DNA from: Clavelina lepadiformis
Lineage: Eukaryota > Chordata > Ascidiacea > Aplousobranchia > Clavelinidae
DNA length: 64,000 nt
Assembly: GCF_947623445.1 (NCBI RefSeq)
Contig: NC_135246.1
Span: 18,769,856-18,833,855, forward strand
Direction: 5' to 3'
Position numbers and translations under genes: made by a program. The notes under the pieces are model-generated. The model searched no databases, had not been told where the DNA came from, and worked only from the letters and a program-made list of their open reading frames with translations. The first letter of the stretch is position 1. Each line of letters opens with the position of its first letter. This document shows positions 1 to 9,500 of the stretch, piece after piece.

Positions 1-525
1 CGTTTCTTCTTGCCTGATTTTCCCGGCAACTTCTAGAATTTGTTGGTCTGTTTTTAGTATAAACACACGCATTGTGAAATTCGAAATTGCATGACCTCGT
101 TACCTTACTTACAGTATAGGCTACGTTTAAGCTCCACTTTGCTTTAACAATACCTTGACTGCTTTCAACCAGCCTCGGAGTGCCTTCAATTGTCAGGGTG
201 GAAATTTGACAAAATAACAACAGGAAGGCAAGACACTTGATGACGTGAATTTGCATTTTGTTGAAAATGTGAAGTATTTCAATTGAGACACAAACAGTCC
301 AAAAACAAAGTAGTTTAACTAGATTTTAATCTACAATTTTGCCTGAAAAAGTAAAATAAACTTTTAGGTAAAATTTTTGAAAACATTATTACTATAAGTG
401 TCGTGTGGCAAACTAATTGAAGCCACTAGACATTTATTTAATTTATATATTAAACATTTATTATGACAAACTTTTTTTAATAGTTTATGTTATTTTTATT
501 TCTCAAATGTGTTGTTGTTAAATAT

Positions 526-794
526 TTAAAGTAGTTTATTTAAAATTATTTTGATTTTCCCGCGGCCTTTTGGCGATTCTATACATCGGCTCAATAGCTT
601 TTTGGTTATTTTATCCAACTGAGACGAATCTAACAAAAGGTTTTGTGTCCAACACTCAGTCTGTTTGGATTGCAAGCAAATGAGTACGTGAGGAAAATGT
701 TGTTTTGCACCTCGCCCCAAATGCTTTATAATTCGTACGACCACTTTTCCTAGTTGCAGATTGTAAAAATCTTTACCATAGAAAACCTTTGTTT
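526..794 (-). CDS. Possible terminal exon of an unrecognised gene
   Basis: An open frame of about 90 codons on the minus strand ends in TAA. It could begin after an AG near position 752 (VFYGKDFYNLQ...) and ends in a basic stretch (SPKGRGKIK). The composition looks protein-like: a helical middle with a WTQN motif and a lysine-rich tail. I do not recognise a family. No start codon, signal peptide or confirmed upstream exon was found. It may be the 3' exon of a minus-strand gene whose other exons lie at higher coordinates, or a chance open frame in AT-rich DNA. Only transcript evidence would settle this. Confidence 0.2.
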
Positions 795-1499
795 CATTTG
801 TTTGTATATAGGGCTGTTTAAAACTTTAGAAAAATCTTTTAATCAACGCTTTATCTTATTTACTGTAATGCACATCACACAGTAAACCAACCATCTTCCC
901 CGTTTGTTGAGTTTCATACCGTTCCTTTCCGATCTTAATACTTTATAATTTGTTTTTTGAAGATACATGTCAGATGCTCAAAACATGGAAGCAATCGAAA
1001 GAATCCATTTTGGCACTTGAAAGCTACGTTATACCTTCAACTTCTGAAACAAGCTTCACCGAAAGAGCATAATAATCGCCGTTGCATTAGATTGTAAACA
1101 TTGATATCTTATATTTTACAGATTTATCGTGAATTTATCGCCTTTCCTGCATACCTAAGAGCTCTTCCCTTGGCTCCTGGTCGACGAAAATGTGCCCACA
1201 GCTTGGACACCCTGTCTTTTTAAATCAGTTTTTTGCACTTTGTCAATGTCGGTTATTTAAATGGGGATTTCCCTAATCTGCGAGCTTAAAACTCCACAAC
1301 AGTGCTTGTTTTTTGTTTGTCTTGTAAACATCGGTTTTTTATCGTTTTCTGTCACGGAACAATATTGGATTTTTATTTTATTCTTTATTGGTAGGAAAAA
1401 TTATATTCTCTCACTATTTTACAAAGATTTGCTTTAAATTTAAAACATAATATGTATCTAACTTGTATTGTTTTTCACAGCTTTGCCTGAAGTTTCCGC

Positions 1500-1590
1500 A
1501 GTGTTTAGAACCAGATTCGCAACCAAGTCATCTGACTCGAGTCTCAAGTCAAGTCGAGTCTTTTCGAAAAATTGACTACGAGTCTGTTTA
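1500..1590. repeat. Truncated copy of the hAT-like MITE (ctcgagtc-rich)
   Basis: The stretch contains the segment caaccaagtcatctgactcg followed by repeated ctcgagtc/aagtcgagtc words. It resembles, in reverse orientation, the 3' end of the element at 11773-12165, which ends with tgacttggttacaaccctg. Only one end is visible, so it is probably a truncated or diverged copy. Confidence 0.45.
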
Positions 1591-2196
1591 GTGAGCATAA
1601 AGGACTAGGGCACTAGGCTACTTGACAGTTATTTTCAGGTGGTAATTATTTGAAGACATTTTAGTTATGCCGATTACCGTTCCTAATTACACAGATCAGT
1701 CTAAAACCGAGGTTGTATTTCATTGAGTACAACAAAGTTTTTTAACCATGTCTTTAAAATACCTATGAGCTGTCTCGGGAGCCTTCAAACTGTAAAAGTT
1801 ATAGTTTATGTTGCTTTTTTCGTGGGGCAAAAATCTACGATTCCCAGACCTTCCAAAACAATTATCTTACCGCGTGAAAGGAATAGGCTACTTTGGAGAA
1901 AATCATTGATTCGCTGACATTACAAAATGTACAGTACTCATGCGACCGATATCGTTAATTTACGGTACAATTCGCAAACTCATTCTGTGGTTCGTTACGC
2001 CACCTCTACTTGGAGAAGATTTGTGATACTTTTTTTTACCTTATATTTCATTCATGACTCACAATCATATCAATGACAAAAAGGACATATTAACGACAAA
2101 AAGGTGACGTATTAATCAAATAGTTTGAGCACGATCGTGCAGTTTCGATTCCCCCTTCCAAAGCTTAGTGTTGAAAAATGACCTAACTCGTCGTTG

Positions 2197-2391
2197 TCAG
2201 AACAATGGGTATTGGTCAACTGTAGCAAGCTTTTCAAAATCGCGTGTAGGCCTCCCCACTGCAGAATCTCCCGCAACTAAAAAATCACCGTATTTTAAGT
2301 TGCTAATCATTAAACTGTATGCAAGCTTCCGCTTACCATTCGAGTAATTAGATATATTTACAGTCATGTGGTCTGTGCAAGTATATGACAA
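2197..2391 (-). CDS. Possible 3' coding exon, unrecognised
   Basis: An open frame of about 60 codons ends in TGA. A plausible acceptor (cttgcacag) lies just inside its start. The translation alternates hydrophobic and polar residues (HMTVNISNYSNGKRKLAYS...). This could be a beta-rich exon, faintly like an NTR/TIMP-type fold, but that is only an impression. It could be the last exon of the minus-strand gene with exons at 3306-3407 and 3509-3560, although the phase does not connect directly. Low support. Confidence 0.15.
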   Translation of the reverse strand: MSYTCTDHMTVNISNYSNGKRKLAYSLMISNLKYGDFLVAGDSAVGRPTRDFEKLATVDQYPLF

Positions 2392-3305
2392 TGTTATTTA
2401 AAGTCCGCACTTGACCAGACTGGGAATTCTATGTTCTTTTGAATTTTAAAGACGTACACTTTTAAGACGCCTGGCTTATCAGAGATTCTTAAAAGCCCCG
2501 CCTTTTATATGTGTGGGTAATTCCAGTTACACGAGAAATACTGGGTAGTTCCCAAACATGCAGTTGCAGAATAGGGAACTGCAAATACTAAGAAACAAAA
2601 ACATAAAAAAAATTTTGACTGTTTCTTTCTACGCACAAGGACACGTGCGTTGGTTTAGACTAGAGCAGTACGTGGTTCCCAATTATTTTTTGGTTTGCGG
2701 AACTCTTTTTCAATATCACCCTAAACCGCTTGTCAGTATTTCTACATTGTTTATGAATCAGCTGGTCACTGGCAATTCGATTGGGAAACAGTGGACCAGA
2801 AAATGCATGCTTGTACCATTTCCAATTCAAAACTTTCTGACGTTTAGGTCTATACTCTAACTTATATAATTACAACCTTGAGGCTTATAATATTGTTTCT
2901 GAAACATTGTGAAAGTGTATAAATTTTTTCATCACGTGCAGGCTAGGCTACGAAAAAAGTTTTTTTTTGTGTTGGAATGACAAGTAAGGTTTTAAAACAT
3001 TATACCAATTTTCGACGTGGTATATGAGCCTATTCGTCCACAGCAACTGAATTTTTAACATATCACTAATGCGCAAATCACTTTAAGAAGTTAATTTTTT
3101 CGCTCAAAAATCGCCCAAAAACGTTATTGCCTCGTATGGGTGTGCAGTATGAAGCTTTGGTTAGTTAAGCAGAATTGGCGAATAGTCATTTGACTGTCTA
3201 GAAAACTTTCCAGATGACTAGTTATTCGTACGCCGCCTTATTTGTAATGGTCTACCAAAAGTTAAACCACGACCATAGCGTCCACGTGCTTCCGTGGTGG
3301 CTCAC

Positions 3306-3560
3306 ACAAATTGTTTTGGGGCAAGGACGGCATCCTTCTATGAAATTGCAACTAACGCTTTTATAAAACCAAAACTGATAGCGCTTATACCCACTGGTGA
3401 CAATAGGCTGAAACATAGAGATTTGCCAGCATTGTTTATTACAAAACGTTTTCAAACTTTTTCCGCAATTTTGCCGGCAGCGCTTTGGTCCCGAAAAGTT
3501 AAACTTACGCATGATTTCGTTAACCAGTGGGTCGTGATCGGGCAAATTGTTAACTCCTGG
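3306..3560 (-). CDS. Two candidate exons of a cysteine-rich extracellular protein
   Basis: Two minus-strand exons fit together in phase. The first, 3560-3509, starts after tttgcttag, ends at a strong gtaagt donor, and encodes QELTICPITTHWLTKSC. The second, 3407-3306, starts after ctctatgtttcag, ends at gtgagc, and encodes 34 residues including YKRYQFWFYKSVSC and EGCRPCPKTIC. Six cysteines over 51 residues, together with the splice sites, suggest a disulfide-rich extracellular module. The second half recalls Kunitz/BPTI (RY-F...C-F...GC), but the cysteine spacing does not match, so I make no family call. They may belong to the same gene as the signal-peptide exon at 5039-5156. Confidence 0.3.
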
Positions 3561-4044
3561 CTAAGCAAATAGATTAGAATCGTTTGAGGCAAAAGTGTTT
3601 GGGAACCCATGTGCTCATTTTTGCGATGCATGTATAACTTTATGAGGCAGTGATCGGCCAAAGTCTTGTTTCAAGGAGTAGAAGTATCTTTCGGTAAGCA
3701 ATGCTCTTGAAGAAGTTAAAAAAAAATTTTAAAAACTGAACGGACCAAAAAATGTTGAAAAGCACCGACTTAAACCACAGCAAATCACGTTCCTTGAGCT
3801 ATGCGGAAGTGAAGGTATTTCAGACTAATGTTACTGATCGCATGACAAGTGCTGGCTGAATTGTTCATTGCTTATCTTTGGTTAGGGGAACTCCCTTAGT
3901 TTTTACGAAAATCAACTTGGCCAGTCTTAACTGCCTGAGTTGACTGGTGCTATACTTAATGCCGGCAGCAATGACCATGAAATTTCAAGCATGGTGTTAT
4001 AATGACAAAAATTCGAGCATGATACAAGAACGAAAGGAGACAAT

Positions 4045-4273
4045 CTATTTTTTAGACACAAATCGTAAAACACAAACACTTTTCAAGTGTCGCTGATGTC
4101 CATTGAAGACTTCAAAGTATTTCGAAGAATGGCAGGCAATAAATATGAGAATAAATACTACAGAAAAGCTTCCATTGGGTGCGAAATTAGTCGAGACATC
4201 AGCAGCTCCCAGAGGTAGTCCAGATCCCAACCAGACAATATTTTTGTTGACAAAACAAGCAAGATCTTCTGAC
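4045..4273 (-). CDS. Possible exon downstream of the 4.6-5.2 kb exons, frame uncertain
   Basis: After an acceptor (gttgttcttcag) the minus strand is open for 75 codons in one frame, including IVWLGSGLPLGAADVS and a hydrophobic stretch FSVVFILIFIAC. In another frame it gives a short cysteine-rich tail (SCLFCQQKYC...) ending in TGA. The two readings correspond to different splice choices at the preceding exon. The open-frame version has no recognisable family. This is probably part of the same unresolved secreted-protein gene as 4600-5156. Confidence 0.25.
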
Positions 4274-4599
4274 TGAAGAACAACAAAACGTAGAATGATT
4301 ATATTGATACGAGGCCTGGCTATGCTAGTTGCATTAAGTTACGTGTAAAGCCAATCATGATTTCTCTAAACGTTAAAAGATGAGATACATTTATTTCGAG
4401 AGCTATCTTGCTTCTTTGCTTTTATCGAGATACTACGAGTTGGACATATAACGAGAGTTAGATCTATTACCGGTTCCCTATGGTTAGGCTACTTATTGAA
4501 TACTAATAAATAACTTGATTTAAGAATAAGTAACCAGCGAACTTGTACCTATGTAGCTTCACGTTCGTAATAACCATATCGTTGATAATCATTACTTAC

Positions 4600-5156
4600 C
4601 TCCTTTAAGAACTTTCGGAATTGCTTGACAAGAATACACAGCGCAGTAAGAGCAACAAATTGACTTGATTTGAGCGTCTCGTCGCCACATCTTTCGCGAT
4701 GTTTTAAATTTCTGGGGAAAAAAACAAACCAAAATTTGTTCTTTGAAATAAAAAAAAACTGCCCACTTCCAATTTTTCTGCTCGAACGAGCGTTGAGTCA
4801 CGTACACAATTATTTGGTATGCACTGTTTCGTTCGTTTTGGTTCTAGCAAATAGGCAAAGAAGCCCCGAAATAGATCTTAATTCTTACCTTCGCTAAAAC
4901 CCCGGCCTGTCTGTTGGGATGTGCTTCGAAACGGCGACTGCCAGCGTCTCCTATAAATAGTGCAGCGTGCTAAATGAAGAATGGGTGTGGTTTGTCACAC
5001 AAATGATAGCAAATGAGAAGTTAAAATTAGTTTCTTACGTTTTTGTGACATCCTGGCTTCACACTGGCGCGTGGATAACAGCGATGCAAAAACAAGAATT
5101 CCGAAAACGGTCATTAACAGCAGCGTTGCTCCGTTTTCATTCGAACGATCAAACAT
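4600..5156 (-). CDS. Candidate small secreted protein, 5' exons
   Basis: Exon 1 (5156-5039) begins with ATG and encodes a clear signal sequence: MFDRSNENGA, then a hydrophobic core (TLLLMTVFGILVFASLL), then STRQCEARMSQK. It ends at a good gtaaga donor. Exon 2 (4969-4889) follows acceptor cttcatttag, is in phase, adds PRCTIYRRRWQSPFRS and ends at gtaaga. Exon 3 (4711-4600) has an excellent acceptor (tttttttccccag) and donor (gtaagt). In the phase set by exon 2 it stops almost at once, giving about 68 residues. An upstream AG about 29 bases away would instead give a longer Cys-rich reading (ICCSYCAVYSC). Signal peptide plus dibasic-rich sequence would suit a peptide precursor or small secreted protein. 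No family recognised. Confidence 0.33.
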
Positions 5157-6534
5157 TTCTTAGTTTTTAAATCGTTTCAGATCACGGTAAAACCTGTAAA
5201 GAAATAATGATTTTAAGATTTCTGCTCCAAACCTGCTCAATTCTGCGGCAATCATCGTAAGATTTTCCTCTGTCAGCCAAACACGAAACTGTTTATGATT
5301 CGTTTTAGCCCCTTGGTCAATCGCAAGCGAATGAAGACGGTCTCAGGAACACCCACCTTTTAAACTCTTACCGAACTTTTTTGCGACGAAATACGAAACT
5401 ATAAACGCTATAGAGCGATTACTCCTGTCGGAAAACAGTCTGTCTGTTTCGTTGCTTTTAATCTTCTATTTTTGCATCTTCTCATTTAGAACGCGTCTGT
5501 GACCTATTTATCTGCAAAAAAAATTTCACGCTTCACCTAAAATTTTTGTGGTGGGCATAATGGGGAGTTTTTGTCAAATGTTACGTATTTTTTATTTTCA
5601 GGGAACTAAAAACCGATGGTTGAAATATTTCTCTGTCCATGCACGAACCGAGCTATTGCAAGTGATGTCAAGAAAGTTTCCTGAACATTAATACTATGTC
5701 CAAACCTTCTTTTCAAAACTTTTGATCTGTTCTTACCAGAATGTTCTGATTTGTACATAGATAATAACGTGTTCATCTGTTTTCTGTTTTGCCATCTGCA
5801 CGAAACAACGCGTAGGGTATCAAAAGATTTTTACAAAACTTTCGCAATCACTCTGTCAACTCTATAAGCAAAGCGTGTACGATAGGAGCTTCTATATTAC
5901 AACCGGTCTTAAATCCCCAGTATTGACCAATTTACTTGTAAATATTGTAACATGATATGTAAAATGAAAGGGGACAATAGATTAAAAGTTGATTGTCCAT
6001 ACGTGACAAAACAGTTTTTCAAAAAGTTCCAAAGCTTATATATTTGTAATGTGATAGCGGACCAAATGCAGAGCATCATCAGCGGTGTTTTTTCGAAAAC
6101 CTTTTATGGTAAACTTCATCATAAGTCGTCTATTAAGGAGAGCTATTTGTCGCTGGTAGTCAACTCAAAACAAAAAGATAGATTTCTGTAATCACGCAGC
6201 CATCAAAGCTGCTTGCCGTGGTGTAAAATTCGATGTCGCTTCTCCCACAAATATGTTTTTGTTAAGAGCGGTGAAGGTTTGGCCCAGACGGACCGCCTAA
6301 GGCTACGTGGCATGGCACGCATGGAACGCCGGCCCAGCAAGGAGTGCAGACATAATAAATGTGGAAGATGTTTTTCTCAATTTTTATATTTGACAATTGA
6401 CGGCATTAATTTAAGGCGCTTCGGAAAGCAGTTCGTCAGTCGTTCGGCGGAGTTCAGAAGGGAAGTTCAAGTTGATCTCGCGCATTTTTAGTTCGTTTTT
6501 TTCCGCGTTGCGTAACAGACCTCGCCTATTCAAC

Positions 6535-9500
6535 ATGGAATTTATTGCATTGGTTTTTCGAAAAGAAACAAAATTGCTCGGTTCAAGTTTAAATCAAACG
6601 ATGATATTTTTTCTCTGGTAAGTTCCATTTGATTTTCAAATAAATTATGAATTTTGGCCTCAATAACAGTCTATACGTAACAATCTTCATTGTGGTAGTT
6701 TATTGTTGGCTTGGAAATGGTCCTTGGTTCGTCTAAAGCCCAACAGCATAGATTATAAACATACAACATAAAGAATAACAAAGTTCAAAGTAACAAACAT
6801 AGCAGAGTAACTCGAGACAAAACGTCTCAGCTGACACGTGGATTCTTTTACCAGGTTCACCGGTTTTGCGCTCGTGGCATCGTTGTCAATCGATGAAAAT
6901 ACTGCAGGTACAATAATGTTTTGATTATATGTTGCTTTACAAGATGCTGTCTGTAAGCTTTGGAGGACTTGACTTGTTTCAGTTACAGGAAATATCAGAC
7001 AATAGAAAAACGACTTTATTCAGAAACGTTAAAACGGAACATTAAAAAAATGCCTAAAATAGTTAAAAAAAATACAAAACAGAAATTTCACTTAGAATAC
7101 CTGGTTGGTAAGATTTTGGTAACTTCCACTTTATTACGTCACCAGGTTGGACAAAATGGTCGACGTGGTCTTCGTGCCAGACTTCATGTGGTAATGGAAT
7201 GCGGTTTCGCTCGCGTGCTTGTAAAGTAAACCGAGAATCGCAAGTGATGACGTATTGTAGAGGAAGACGCATAAGCCACCAGCGTTGCGAACTGCCCCCC
7301 TGCCCGACTGAAGGTTTGTGTTGGTTTATGAAAACAAATATAAGTGTTTTGGAAGTATAAGGACTTATATAAATGCGATAATGCTCACTTCAGTGTCAAA
7401 CATTTCAGTCCCTAGGGCCTAGATCCTATCAAAAATGGCGACGAAGCCCCCCTGCCCATAAAATAAACGTTCTTGTTTTCTTTTGAAGCCTGTTGCATTT
7501 TTTCAGCCTCCCACACGCGTTCCTCAGCAGACCGTACCTCGTCGAATGACTCTCAAAGGACAGACATTCGAGGCTCACAAATTCCTGTGACAACTGCACC
7601 GGAAGTGACGTTTATGACGACGCAAGGGGTTTGTAGAAATTTTTATTACAACAGTACTGAGCAGACAAATCGGCCAAAATATGAATCAATATAAAAAGTC
7701 TTGGTTTTGCCCCCCCCCCCCCCCCCCCGGTAATTAAAATTAGGTTGAATGTTTTAAACAAAGTACTTTTCAAAATAAATCTGACAGTCTATGTATAAGT
7801 TATATATATATAGACCTTTGAATTTGTATTTGTGACAAATTCAAAGGTCCTATTCGTCTATATATATTAAGTGTATATATATATATATATATAGAACTTT
7901 GACTTTGTCACAAATAGAATCTCTGTAACAGCACTTCAGATCGAACCCAACTAATAGAATTAGATATAACCGCTATGGGTCAAGCATTCAGTTAAGTGCG
8001 GCCAATCTTACTCAAAATATAAGTTTAGTCGGGTGCAGCATCAAGTTTGTTTTCTTTAAATTACTACGTCGGAATAAATTTACAGCCCCAAACCACAAGA
8101 ATAATTGCGTAGAAAACAACAAATTATTACGTCAAGGAAACGATAAAATTACGATCGTGCTCAACGACCGAAAAAACATAAGATGCAGACAAGTTGCGCT
8201 TTGTTAGAACCGTGAAAGACAATGCTGACTAACGATGTGCACTTGTCTCGTGATGAATTTAGATTTTTTTGAATGTTGCGATGTAATTTTTATCGTCGTT
8301 TTTATTTGTTTATGATATGAAGGCTATTTTAAGATTTTTATTGAAATGTTTAGCCCGGATATTACGAAATATCCCCAAACAAATGCTTCTTAAAAACCTG
8401 CTATTTTTAAAAAGCTACACTGCGTGTGTGTCGTAATACGAATTTCTTGATATTGACCAAAATCGAAACCGATTAGTTCCGTCTTCTGTCACAGATGCCC
8501 GTCTGCCCCTGGTTACCCGACTCGAACACGACATCTTGCGGAGAAGATAAATCGCCGATGAGAGTAAAAAAAATCGTGGGCGGGAAGAAAGCGAAGCCAA
8601 ACGTGTGGCCTTGGCAGGTAAGACAGATTAATAATACTCTATTTTTTAATTTGTTTTGTTTCTTATAATACTAACTTTGTGCTGTACATTTGTCCGAAAT
8701 CTAGCAACTAAACCTAAGCCGTTTCCCCGTTTGCAGGTTCACAATCAAATTTAAATATAAATATTTATAAATTATTAGCAATCAAGTTGCTTGAAAACAA
8801 GCCTTATGATTGTTAAAAAAGCTCGAAACCAGTTTTTGCATCTCGCGTAATTTTAAACCGATGAAGTAAGACAGTGCAAATTCGTGTCGATCAACAGCCG
8901 AAACGTATATTAAGCTCGGCAAAGAAAGATTCATTTTTCGTGCAATTGAAATCTGGTTCTATTTATCCGCAATTTAAGTTTTTTATGCTTTTCATTCTAC
9001 TTGCGTGTTATGATACCTTTAAAATATCCATAAAATGGTGGCTGTAAGACTGGCAATAACACAAGTGCATTATGAATGCTAGCTTGTAATTACATTCAAT
9101 TAAGGAGGAAAATTATCACTTAGTCTGCTTATGTGAGGTGTGGCTTGAAAAGGACGCGTGCCCGACCTATGTCAGATCTCAACTTTGGTTATTTTAAGCC
9201 AAGAATTTTCAACATCTTTCACGTTTGTGAATTTTGCGAAATTTATGGTTTTCATTTTCCAACCACAACGTAGCCTGTGTCAACCAAAACTATGAAGTGA
9301 TCTGTAACAAACCATAAATTTTCTTTATAATAACAATAATAGCTCTTGTCAGATCAGCACCGTCATTTTTGGTGATTATTATTATTATTCCTCTGAAAAC
9401 CAAAACTTATTTAAAAGCAACGATTTTCATTTATAATCAAAAAATTTATATGGAAACAAAAACGCTTCTAAGAAAAGCATAATTATTTTGTTTTGCCGTT

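Noticed and set aside
3306..3407. Kunitz/BPTI-type inhibitor domain
   Set aside because: The RY-F and GC-like words fit, but the cysteine spacing (19 and 5 instead of 15 and 7) does not, and the third disulfide partner region is missing.
6213..6491. Open frame with a GEGLAQTDRLRLRG...ECRHNKCG stretch recalling the end of a thrombospondin repeat
   Set aside because: It lies upstream of the well-supported start exon (6535) of the TSR-protease gene. It lacks the W-x-x-W start of a repeat, and splice sites do not allow an in-phase join.
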